Part shown: positions 7,334-16,336 of the stretch, in pieces
Numbering within the stretch: the stretch's first letter is position 1
Layout of the letters: every line of letters begins with the position of its first letter
Assembly (NCBI RefSeq): GCF_020171285.1
Contig: NZ_JAIUZI010000009.1
Span: 1 to 64,000 of the forward strand
Source of the DNA: Seohaeicola saemankumensis
GTDB lineage: Bacteria > Pseudomonadota > Alphaproteobacteria > Rhodobacterales > Rhodobacteraceae
Length of the DNA stretch: 64,000 nt
Direction: 5' to 3'
Notes under the pieces: model-generated
The model's database searches: none
Told to the model about the DNA's origin: nothing
What the model saw: the letters and a program-made list of their open reading frames with translations, nothing else
Program-made: the position numbers and the translations under genes

Positions 7334-8692
7334 ATGAGCACGATGATGACATATGGCGGTCACGCCCGCGCGGTGGCGGTTCTGGGTCTGCCGCTGGTCG
7401 GCGGTCACCTGGCGCAATTCGCCATCGGTTTGACCGACACGGTGATGCTGGGCTGGTACGGGGTCGAGGCGCTGGCGGCGGTGACGCTGGCGGCGAGCTA
7501 TTTCTTTGTGCTGTTCCTGATGGGGGCGGGATTCGGCTGGGCGGTGATGCCGATGGTGGCGGCGGCCAGTGCCGCCGGCGACGACACCAGCGCGCGCCGG
7601 GCGACCCGGATGGGCATGTGGCTGTCGGTGCTGTTCTGCGCCGCCGTGATGCCGCTGCTGCTCTGGTCACAGCCGATTCTGTTGGCCTTGGGGCAGGATC
7701 CCGCGGTCTCTGAACAGGCGGCGGCCTATCTGCGGCTGGCCGGCTGGGGGCTGTTTCCGGCGCTGCTGGTGGTGGTGCTGAAGTCCTACCTTGCGGCGCT
7801 GGAGCGGACGCAGGTCGTGCTCTGGATCACGCTGGGCGCGGCGCTGGCCAACGGGCTGGCCAACTACATGCTGATCTTTGGCAACTGGGGCGCGCCCGAG
7901 CTGGGTATCGCCGGTGCGGCCATCGCCTCGATCGTGACGCAGGTGGTGTCGCTGGCGGCGGTCGTGGTCTATGCGCTGTGGGCGCTGCCGGAACACAACC
8001 TGTTCCAGAGGCTGTGGCGGGCGGACTGGGAAATGTTCGCCAAGGTGTTCCGGCTGGGGGTGCCGATCGGGCTGACCAGCCTCAGCGAGGTGACGCTGTT
8101 CACGGCGTCGGCGATGATGATGGGCTGGCTGGGCACCGTGCCGCTGGCGGCGCACGGCATCGCGGTGCAGCTGGCCTCGGCCACCTTCATGGTGCACCTT
8201 GGCCTGAGCAACGCCGCGACGATCCGGGCGGGCAACGCTTTTGGCCGGGGTGACCGAGCGCATATGGCGCGGGGCGGAAAGGTGGTGATCGCCATGTCGC
8301 TGGTGGTGTCGGTCGTGACCATCTGCCTGTTCCTGCTGCTGCCCGAGCCGCTGATGTCGCTGTTCATGGAACCCGACGACCCGGCCCGGCCCGAGATCCT
8401 GAACATCGGGGTCGGCCTGCTGGCGGTGGCGGCCCTGTTCCAGCTGGTCGACGGGGCGCAGGTGATGGCGCTGGGGCTGCTGCGCGGGGTGCAGGATACC
8501 GGGGTGCCGATGGTGATGGCGGCAGTGTCCTACTGGGTGGTGGGAATGCCAGCCTCCTACCTGCTGGGCTTCGTGCTGGGCTGGGGCGGGATCGGTGTCT
8601 GGATGGGGCTGGTGGCGGGTCTGGCCTGTGCCGGGGTGCTGCTGATGATCCGGTTCTGGACGCGGGGGATCAACCTGAGCGCGAAGGCATGA
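7334..8692 (+). CDS. MATE family multidrug efflux protein
   Basis: 452 residues with about twelve hydrophobic helices. The N-terminal LGLPLVGGHLAQFAIGLTDTV segment and the repeated two-bundle layout are those of NorM-type MATE exporters, inner-membrane antiporters that expel cationic drugs in exchange for Na+ or H+. Three ATGs (7334, 7343, 7346) could start it, none with a strong ribosome site; I use the first. The long upstream frame is repeat and antisense sequence. It is a single-gene unit ending at repeat copy B. Confidence 0.88.
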   Translation: MSTMMTYGGHARAVAVLGLPLVGGHLAQFAIGLTDTVMLGWYGVEALAAVTLAASYFFVLFLMGAGFGWAVMPMVAAASAAGDDTSARRATRMGMWLSVLFCAAVMPLLLWSQPILLALGQDPAVSEQAAAYLRLAGWGLFPALLVVVLKSYLAALERTQVVLWITLGAALANGLANYMLIFGNWGAPELGIAGAAIASIVTQVVSLAAVVVYALWALPEHNLFQRLWRADWEMFAKVFRLGVPIGLTSLSEVTLFTASAMMMGWLGTVPLAAHGIAVQLASATFMVHLGLSNAATIRAGNAFGRGDRAHMARGGKVVIAMSLVVSVVTICLFLLLPEPLMSLFMEPDDPARPEILNIGVGLLAVAALFQLVDGAQVMALGLLRGVQDTGVPMVMAAVSYWVVGMPASYLLGFVLGWGGIGVWMGLVAGLACAGVLLMIRFWTRGINLSAKA

Positions 8693-8712
8693 CACCGGTG
8701 GGATAGCTGGCG

Positions 8713-8885
8713 CGACCGCAGCGCGCGGTTTACCGCGCGCTGCCTGGCCCAACAGGTCCGGGCATCTGCGATGCCGCGCGGCCTGGCGGGAGCCTTCGCC
8801 TGCGGCGGGCGGGCGAAGGGGGCGCTGCCCCCTCGGCCTGGCGGCCTCACCCCCAGAGTATTTGCCGAAGAGATGAAAAGAGGGG
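8713..8885 (+). repeat. Intergenic repeat copy B (module 2 then module 1)
   Basis: Module 2 at 8713-8794 has perfect hairpin arms CAGCGCGCGGT (8719-8729) and ACCGCGCGCTG (8732-8742), then GGCATC-TGC-GATGCC. Module 1 at 8818-8885 has GGGGGCGCTGCCCCC, GGCCTGGCGGCC and the AGAGTATTTGCCGAAGAGAT core. The module order is reversed relative to copy A. It lies between convergent genes and could end transcription from both. Confidence 0.8.
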
Positions 8886-8889
8886 CGGC

Positions 8890-9303
8890 TCAGCCGCTCT
8901 TGGCGGCGGCCATCAGGCGGTCGGCTTTCTTGCGGACCAGCACCGAGCGCAGGTCATGCATGGCCAGCAGCAGCGCGTCGGTGACCTCTTCGAGCTGGGC
9001 TTCGTTGGCCTTGGACTGGGCCCAGTGGGTGGTGAGGTTGAGGTAATCCACCGCCCGGTGGATGTCGTCGATGTCGCGGCGCGCCAGCAGGGCGCCGCGG
9101 CTGGCCATCCAGGATTTGATCTGTGCGAGGTCTTCGTCGGACAGCTGCCTGTCGCCGTGGGGTTTGATCTCGCCGTTCTTGATATTGACGACGGCGATCT
9201 GGTCCATCTCGATCCGGCGCTGCCGGTTTTCCGTGTCGACGCGGAACACGAAGGCCCCGTTTTCGCGTACGCGGAAATAGTAGTCCGGCAGTTCTGTGCC
9301 CAT
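8890..9303 (-). CDS. Conserved hypothetical protein downstream of aspartate aminotransferase
   Basis: 137 residues, no signal peptide or membrane segment. The N-terminal half is predicted mostly strand (YYFRVRENGAFVFRVDTEN) and the C-terminal half helical (EAQLEEVTDALLLAMHDLRS). I do not recognise a domain with known function. The ATG has GGGGA upstream. It lies 23 bases after the aminotransferase on the same strand, so it is probably co-transcribed. Normal composition for the window suggests a resident gene. Confidence 0.75.
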   Translation of the reverse strand: MGTELPDYYFRVRENGAFVFRVDTENRQRRIEMDQIAVVNIKNGEIKPHGDRQLSDEDLAQIKSWMASRGALLARRDIDDIHRAVDYLNLTTHWAQSKANEAQLEEVTDALLLAMHDLRSVLVRKKADRLMAAAKSG

Positions 9304-9326
9304 GGCCCGTTCCCCTTTGTGGCCCG

Positions 9327-10598
<1,272 letters not shown>

Positions 10599-10615
10599 TC
10601 AACGAGGAGTGTGCC

Positions 10616-11014
10616 ATGACGGAATCCGACGACAACTGGTATGGACCGGAGGCTGCGACCTTTGGCGACCGGGTGGCGGGGGCCCGCGATGCGACCGGTA
10701 TGACCCAGGCCCAGCTGGCCCGGCGTCTTGGCGTCAAGAAGGCAACGGTGCAGGGGTGGGAAAACGACCTGTCGGAGCCGCGCGCCAACAAGCTGTCGAT
10801 GATGGCGGGGCTGCTGAACGTGTCGATCATGTGGTTGCTGACCGGCGAGGGCGACGGCATGTCCGGCCCGGCCGAGGGCTTGCGCCCGGCGGATGATTTC
10901 GCCGAGGTGCTGGCGGAAATGCGGGCGATTCGCGCCGACATGCGGGCCAATGCCGAACGCGCGGCGCGGCTGGAAAAGAAACTGAGGTTGCTGGTGGAGC
11001 AGGCACAGACATGA
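10616..11014 (+). CDS. XRE-family helix-turn-helix regulator
   Basis: 132 residues. A Cro/C1-type HTH (MTQAQLARRLGVKKATVQGW) lies at about residues 30-50, followed by a linker and a C-terminal helical segment rich in Arg and Glu (ADMRANAERAARLEKKLRLL) that may dimerise. The ATG is preceded by GAGGAG. Its stop overlaps the start of sdhE as ATGA, so it is translationally coupled to a respiratory-enzyme assembly factor. What it controls is not shown by the sequence. Confidence 0.85.
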   Translation: MTESDDNWYGPEAATFGDRVAGARDATGMTQAQLARRLGVKKATVQGWENDLSEPRANKLSMMAGLLNVSIMWLLTGEGDGMSGPAEGLRPADDFAEVLAEMRAIRADMRANAERAARLEKKLRLLVEQAQT

Positions 11015-11271
11015 CCGAAACGGCGGAAAACCGGATCAAGCGGCTGCGGATGCGGTCGATGCGGCGCGGCATCAAGGAGATGGACCTGATCCTGATGGCC
11101 TATGCCGAGGCCCGGCTGGAGACCATGGATGCCGGTGAGCTGGATCTCTATGATTCCCTGCTGCACGAGAACGACCAGGATCTGTACCAATGGGTGACGG
11201 GGCAGGTGGCCGCGCCCGAGCGCTATGGCGACATGATCGCCGAAATCGCGCAAGCCCTTCAGAAAACGTGA
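11011..11271 (+). CDS. sdhE: FAD assembly factor SdhE
   Basis: 86 residues, typical length. The RGIKEMD sequence is the conserved RGxxE motif by which SdhE helps attach FAD covalently to succinate dehydrogenase and fumarate reductase flavoproteins. LYDSLLHENDQDLYQWVTG is the usual conserved second half. Cytoplasmic. It overlaps the HTH gene upstream by four bases; the sdh genes are not in the window. Confidence 0.9.
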   Translation: MTETAENRIKRLRMRSMRRGIKEMDLILMAYAEARLETMDAGELDLYDSLLHENDQDLYQWVTGQVAAPERYGDMIAEIAQALQKT

Positions 11272-11285
11272 TTAATCCGGTTTAA

Positions 11286-11297
11286 CCGAAATTTCGG
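11286..11297 (+). promoter_or_regulatory. 12-base palindrome upstream of the ldtR-like gene
   Basis: CCGAAATTTCGG is a perfect palindrome 48 bases before the MarR-type gene, in the promoter region. MarR-family proteins bind such palindromes and often autoregulate. With no loop or T-run it is unlikely to be a terminator for sdhE. Confidence 0.4.
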
Positions 11298-11344
11298 AAA
11301 TTGCCGTCACTCTCAGGCCCGAGCAGTTCGAGTCGGAGAAACGG

Positions 11345-11842
11345 ATGAGTATTGAAATGCAGATGGGCCCCGCGGCCCGCCAGGGGTTCATGACCGGCTA
11401 TCTCGAGGCGCTGGCGCTGGTGGAGCGGCTGCACCGGTTGTTGCTGGATGTGATCAAGGATGAGTTCGAACGGGTCGGCGTGCTGGAAATCAACGCGGTG
11501 CAGGCTTTGCTGCTGTTCAACATCGGCGATAACGAGGTCACGGCGGGCGAGCTGAAAAGCCGCGGATACTACCAGGGCAGCAATGTCAGCTATAACCTGA
11601 AGAAGCTGGTGGAAATGGGCTACATGCACCACCAGCGCTGCGAGATCGACCGCCGGTCGGTGCGGGTCCGTCTGACGCAGAAGGGCCGCGAGGTTCGCGA
11701 TCTGGTGGCGGCCCTGTTCCAGCGTCACGCCGACGGGTTGGAGACCAAGGGCGTGATCGGGCCGGAGGGGATCGAGGAGATCACCGGCGCCCTGAAACGC
11801 GTGGAGCGGTACTGGACCGACCAGATCCGCTATATTTACTAA
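11345..11842 (+). CDS. MarR-family winged-helix regulator, LdtR-like
   Basis: 165 residues with a winged helix; the recognition helix region reads GYYQGSNVSYNLKKLVEMGY at about 77-96 and the wing follows in CEIDRRSVRVRLTQKGRE. The QGSNVSYNLKKL stretch is characteristic of the LdtR group of alphaproteobacterial MarR proteins, which in studied species control L,D-transpeptidase and envelope-stress genes. No L,D-transpeptidase gene is nearby, so the target is inferred from family only. Single-gene unit. Confidence 0.75.
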   Translation: MSIEMQMGPAARQGFMTGYLEALALVERLHRLLLDVIKDEFERVGVLEINAVQALLLFNIGDNEVTAGELKSRGYYQGSNVSYNLKKLVEMGYMHHQRCEIDRRSVRVRLTQKGREVRDLVAALFQRHADGLETKGVIGPEGIEEITGALKRVERYWTDQIRYIY

Positions 11843-12984
11843 AGCGGGAATTGGCGCGGGCCCGGCCAACGCCGTCGCGGTCGTCGCCCGTCCGGTCGGT
11901 GCCATGCAGGCGGTGTCCGCAGCGGATTTTTGCGGGTGTTCCGTGCCTGCAAGGTGGCGGTTTTGTGCCTGCCTAATGCCCGTTCCATGCCAGCCCAATG
12001 ACCGTCCAATGCCTGATTTATGCCCGTCGACCGCCCGGTCCGGGCTTGCCGAAGAGCCCAGGCATTCAGCCCTCCCTGTCGGCTTTCCAATCGCCCCGGC
12101 GGATGATGATCCCGATGACCCCGCCCGGTCCGTGTCCTATGGACCGGGTGATCGTCCTCGGCGGCGATGGCGCGGGAACGGCCGTCGGTGTGGTCGTCGC
12201 GAGGGTGAGGCGGCGGTTGTTTTCAGGCCAGTTGGGTGCGGTGCAGGGGCTGCTGGAAAGGCCGGTCAGCATGTCGCAGAGCCCACGGCCGGTGTCGGCG
12301 TTCCGCCCGCCGAACCCGGTGGGCGCGCGTTTTCTGCAACAGGCCAGGGGGGCGGGTGCCTGCGCGCCGGTTGGCGTCGATCGGTCCTGTCGGTCCTGTC
12401 GGTCCTGTCGGTTTTGCGTATCGGTTGACCTGTCTGATCGAGCAAATCCGGTTTGACGGGCGGATCCGGCTGGCGCGCGGCGCGGGGCGGGGTCCGAGCA
12501 TGCTCTGAGCGGCTGCCATCGCCGGTTGCCGGCCCCTGACCGATTGGATGCCCGGCACCGGGCACAGCGACTTTCGGCCCTGGCTGCGGCCTCTTTCCAA
12601 TCCATACCGGCCCCGGTTCCGGCAGGCATCGCCGCCACGGCCTGTTGCGGCCGGCTATGGGACCGGGCAAACCCGCGGTACCGGTTCCTGGTTCCGGTTT
12701 CGCGTCCCCGGGGGGAGCCGGGCCGATGCACCGTCGGCGGGTGACGCGGCACGTGGTGGGGCGAGGCGGCGCGAGACCGTGCGCAGCTTTCCGCGAGAGG
12801 CGCGGCTACCTGGGCACCGGTGCAAAGGTGATCATCGCAGGGGGCGCCGCGCCGGGCACGGATTCCAGCCGGGCCAAGGGCGGCAGGTCATGGATCCGCG
12901 CCAGCTCGGTCGCAGGAACGAGGCTCTTTGGGCGGAGGGTCGCGGATGGCGGTCAGCCGTGATGTGCAAGACCCGATGGCGGCG
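11843..12984. other. 1.1-kb region with no recognisable gene
   Basis: Many overlapping open frames exist on both strands, but all give Arg/Pro/Gly-rich translations typical of GC-rich noncoding DNA, and none matches a family I know. A 9-base tandem repeat lies at 12381-12416, and an ATG-rich stretch with loosely repeated AATGCC/CCAATG words lies near 11970-12025. It may be a decayed gene or a long untranslated region. Confidence 0.5.
12381..12416 (+). repeat. Tandem repeat, four 9-base units
   Basis: TCGGTCCTG occurs three times in exact tandem, followed by a fourth changed unit, TCGGTTTTG. It lies in the gene-poor stretch between the ldtR-like gene and cheD. Confidence 0.85.
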
Positions 12985-13563
12985 TCAGAACAGCTCCACG
13001 TCGCCGATGTCGTCCTTTGGCCGGGTGTCGGCCAGCGGCGGCCGGAAGGCCGGGGCGATATCGAGCCGATTGTTGCGCACGTCCGTCATGAACTTGCGCT
13101 GTGCCTGCCCGGTCGCGGGCCAAAACCGTATCTTGCGCCCCAAAGTGCCGCCGACGCAGGTGCTGTCGCAGTTCAGGCCTTCGTTCTCCAGAAACCAGCG
13201 GGCAAATTCGGCGTTGCGTTCACCGATCTTGGGGCCGCCGTCATACATTTTCGCCCCGCCAAAGATATGAACACGCAGGTTGTTTCGATCCGCGCCCCGC
13301 CCGATCAACCCGTTGAGCAAGAGTTCCATGGCGTTGATGCCAAAACCAAGGCTGGTCGAATTGCTGCCGTCGCCGGTGGGCAGGAGAAAGTGGTTCATCC
13401 CGCCGATACCGGCGACCGGGTCCCATATACATGCTGAAATACAGGAGCCAAGGATCGTTGTCATGACAACGTTCGGGTCCGATGATATTGCAGTTTCACC
13501 CTGAAGAACCGGTTTGTTGATACAGTTGATCAGCGCATTTGCCGTTTTGGGCTGCGTGGGCAC
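12985..13563 (-). CDS. cheD: Chemoreceptor glutamine deamidase CheD
   Basis: 192 residues. LGSCISACIWD places the catalytic cysteine at residue 41, and GGMNHFLLP places the histidine at 58, the 17-residue spacing seen in CheD. CheD deamidates glutamines on chemoreceptors and can interact with CheC- or CheY-type partners. It is the last recognisable gene of the chemotaxis cluster, 127 bases after the MCP on the same strand. With no CheB in the cluster, CheD is the only receptor-deamidating enzyme encoded here. Confidence 0.9.
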   Translation of the reverse strand: MPTQPKTANALINCINKPVLQGETAISSDPNVVMTTILGSCISACIWDPVAGIGGMNHFLLPTGDGSNSTSLGFGINAMELLLNGLIGRGADRNNLRVHIFGGAKMYDGGPKIGERNAEFARWFLENEGLNCDSTCVGGTLGRKIRFWPATGQAQRKFMTDVRNNRLDIAPAFRPPLADTRPKDDIGDVELF

Positions 13564-13690
13564 GATGGGTCAATTTCCAAATGGCGGGTTGCAGGAGTAT
13601 CGGGACGGGGCATGCGCCCGGTTTCGGGGAACCGCCGCACCCGCGACAGTCCGGGTCCGGATCTGCCGTGGCGCGGGTCGGCAGGCGGGC

Positions 13691-15577
13691 TCAGAAATCA
13701 TGCCAGCCATCCTGATCGTTCCCATTTGCGGCCGTCGCCAGTGAAACCGTCTCGGCCTGGCCACTCCGGGCCTGCGACCGGAACAACACCTGAACGGTAT
13801 CGTCTGTGTCCTCGGTGGTATCGGTTTCCAGGATTTCACCGCTGCGAAAACGTGCCAGCGCGTCGGTCAGCCGTTCGGCCTCCTGGCTGAGCGCATTGCT
13901 GGCGGCCGAGGTTTCCTCGATCACGGCCGCGTTCTGCTGGGTGACCTTGTCCAGTTCGTTGACCGCGCCATTGATCTCTTCGAGGTTGTCGGACTGATCG
14001 CGCGAGGCGGTGGCGATGCTGGAAACGATGTCGGACACCTTGGCGACACCTTCGATGATGTTGTTCAAAGCCTGTCCGGTCTGATCGACCAAAGTGCCGC
14101 CTTCCTGCACATGCTGCCCGCTGTTGACGATCAGTTCCTTGATTTCATTAGCGGAATCCGAGGCCCGTTGAGCCAGCGCGCGGACCTCGGAGGCCACCAC
14201 CGCGAAGCCGCGCCCGGCTTCTCCGGCCCGTGCGGCCTCGACCCCGGCATTCAGCGCCAGCAGGTTGGTCTGAAAGGCGATATCGTCGATGACGGTGATG
14301 ATCTCGGTGATCTGGTTCGAAGAGGCCTCGATCTTCTTCATCGCTTCGACGGTGCGGGCCACGACGGTGCCGCTTTCCTCGGCCTGCTGACGGTTGGCCT
14401 GGATTTCCTGGTTGGCGCGCGCCGCGTGCTCGGCAGTCGATTTGACGCTGCGGGTCAATTGTTTGAGCCCGGCCGCAGATTCCTCGAGCGTTGCGGCCTG
14501 CGCCTCGGAGCGTTGCGACTGGTCGGTGGCGACCTGGCTGATTTCGAGCGAATTCACGCGCACCGTTTCGGCCGCGACGTTGATGGTCTCCAGCATCCCC
14601 GACAGACTGTCGACAAGAGCGTTGAAATTGGCGCAGACCGTCAGGTATTGCGGCGCGAGGCCATCAAAGGCGGCCGTATCGATCCGCACGTCGATGTCGC
14701 CCTTGGCCGCCTGCGACAGGCAGTTGCACAGCTCGTCGAACAGTTCCATGATCCGCTGGTCCTTGGCCAGCCGCTCCTGCCGCTCCTGAGCTTCGATCGC
14801 CAGATCGTCGCGGAATTCCCGCAGCTTGACGGACATCTGGCCGATTTCATCATGGCGGTGGGCATAGGGGACATCGGTTTTGAAATCGCGCTCTGAGATC
14901 CGGGTCATTGCCGCGCTGAGCGCCTGAACCGGCTGGGTGACCTGGCGCGAGACCAGGAAAACGATCGCAAGCAGACCCAGGGCGGTGACTGCTGCGGCCA
15001 GCAGTGTGGTATGAAGGGTGCCGGCCACGAGAATATCGGCGATCACGCTGTTCGACCAGGTGGTGGACAACACGCCGACCAGCGATTTGCCATCGGCGGT
15101 CAGGATCGGAACAGCCACCACGCGCTGGTTTTCGACATTGCCTGACCAAGGCGCGCCGGATGCCGTGACCTCTTCGGCGGCCCGTGCCATCGCGTTCCGG
15201 GCCCCGGGCAGGGCGCCGGTTCCTTCGTAATCGGCCAACACCGCGCCATCCATGTGCTGGACCCTGAGCGCGACGAGGGATTCGGCCATTTCCGCCGCTG
15301 TCCCGGCATAAATGGTCTCGATCCGGGTGGTGTCATGGAACCGGACGGCCGCCCCCAGCTGATCGGCGAGCAGCCCGGCGACGACCTCGTTGCTGGCCGA
15401 ACCGATGTCATCGGCGGTGCGGCCCGCACTGAGGTACTCCATCGTGAGGATGGCCATGAATGTCAGTGTGAAACCGACACCGACCAGCGTTGCTATCTTG
15501 GCGCGGATGCCAAGACTCCATTTCCGCGCCGGGTGGGAGATTGGTGCGACGGCTGCGTCGTCCTGGATAGTGTCCAT
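13691..15577 (-). CDS. Methyl-accepting chemotaxis protein
   Basis: 628 residues. A first membrane helix at about 27-47, a periplasmic sensor region of roughly 135 residues, a second helix (LLAAAVTALGLLAIVFLV), a HAMP domain, then the long signalling hairpin with the conserved tip EIITVIDDIAFQTNLLALNA. The last five residues, GWHDF, fit the xWxxF tether used by CheR/CheB. It senses a periplasmic ligand and controls CheA through CheW. It lies 26 bases after the secreted sensor-domain gene, suggesting joint expression and possibly shared ligand handling. Confidence 0.92.
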   Translation of the reverse strand: MDTIQDDAAVAPISHPARKWSLGIRAKIATLVGVGFTLTFMAILTMEYLSAGRTADDIGSASNEVVAGLLADQLGAAVRFHDTTRIETIYAGTAAEMAESLVALRVQHMDGAVLADYEGTGALPGARNAMARAAEEVTASGAPWSGNVENQRVVAVPILTADGKSLVGVLSTTWSNSVIADILVAGTLHTTLLAAAVTALGLLAIVFLVSRQVTQPVQALSAAMTRISERDFKTDVPYAHRHDEIGQMSVKLREFRDDLAIEAQERQERLAKDQRIMELFDELCNCLSQAAKGDIDVRIDTAAFDGLAPQYLTVCANFNALVDSLSGMLETINVAAETVRVNSLEISQVATDQSQRSEAQAATLEESAAGLKQLTRSVKSTAEHAARANQEIQANRQQAEESGTVVARTVEAMKKIEASSNQITEIITVIDDIAFQTNLLALNAGVEAARAGEAGRGFAVVASEVRALAQRASDSANEIKELIVNSGQHVQEGGTLVDQTGQALNNIIEGVAKVSDIVSSIATASRDQSDNLEEINGAVNELDKVTQQNAAVIEETSAASNALSQEAERLTDALARFRSGEILETDTTEDTDDTVQVLFRSQARSGQAETVSLATAANGNDQDGWHDF

Positions 15578-15603
15578 GGCAATGACCTTTCGGCGAAGGT
15601 TGT

Positions 15604-16179
15604 TCAGTTGAGTTGCGCGAGCATTTCGACGTTCACCCCGACAGTGATGACGCCGATGATCCGGTCGGCATCACGGATCGGGACGCTGAGCTGGCTTTGG
15701 TAGGTCTGGGTGGATTCGTCGAATTCAATGTCGCTCACATGCGGTCGTCCGGTGGCGACAGGCACTTGCCACTTGTCCTCGTCGCCCTGCCAGTAATCCG
15801 AGGTCACATCGCTTTGCCCGACGTTCAGGCCGTTGGAATCGGTCACGAAAATCTCGGTATAGCGGCCTTTGCCCTGGGCCTGGAGCTGCCGCAGATGCTG
15901 GGACAGCGCGTTGGCGAGCACCTCGTCTATCATGGCGCCGCCGGTGATTGTCTGGTCGCGCCATGTCTGGTCGAGCTCCAGGATCTGCTGTTCGGTGAGG
16001 TTGGCATTGCGCAGGTTTTGGGATTGCACGGCGGTCACCACCAGCCGGTCGGTGACCCATTCCCGAACCTGGCCATCGGCCAGCGCCTTCATCGCGTCGG
16101 TGACCGCGGTGTCGGCCGTCGCGGGAAGGGCGCAGAGTGCGGACAGTGCGGCCGCGGCGAGAACTGATTTGAGTGACAT
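15604..16179 (-). CDS. Secreted PDC/Cache-like sensor-domain protein
   Basis: 191 residues. A Sec signal peptide (MSLKSVLAAAALSALCALPATA) is followed by one soluble domain with no membrane anchor and no output domain. EIFVTDSNGLNVGQSDVTSDYWQGDEDKWQ and the late VPIRDADRIIGVITVGVN are PDC/Cache-type features, here as a free periplasmic domain. Lying directly before the MCP, it may present a ligand to that receptor; this is inference. Repeated palindromes in the 157-base gap upstream may drive it separately from the rest of the operon. Confidence 0.75.
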   Translation of the reverse strand: MSLKSVLAAAALSALCALPATADTAVTDAMKALADGQVREWVTDRLVVTAVQSQNLRNANLTEQQILELDQTWRDQTITGGAMIDEVLANALSQHLRQLQAQGKGRYTEIFVTDSNGLNVGQSDVTSDYWQGDEDKWQVPVATGRPHVSDIEFDESTQTYQSQLSVPIRDADRIIGVITVGVNVEMLAQLN

Positions 16180-16216
16180 GAAACACGCTCCTTTTCGTGT
16201 GTTGGGCCGGGTTGTG

Positions 16217-16260
16217 TTGGCCCGTATCGGCCCGTGATTGTGTTTGGCCCGTATCGGGCC
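16217..16260 (-). promoter_or_regulatory. Two direct repeats of a palindromic element before the sensor-domain gene
   Basis: TTGGCCCGTATCGG occurs at 16217-16230 and again at 16244-16257, 27 bases apart. The second copy is part of the perfect palindrome GGCCCG-TAT-CGGGCC (16246-16260). They lie 38-81 bases upstream of the secreted sensor-domain start, the position of an operator pair. Confidence 0.5.
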
Positions 16261-16336
16261 CGGCCGGTGTCTTTTCGTTCTGGAAAGGATTGTTGCAACG
16301 CCGGGTTAAAATCCCTTCAACGACGTCGGACCGATC

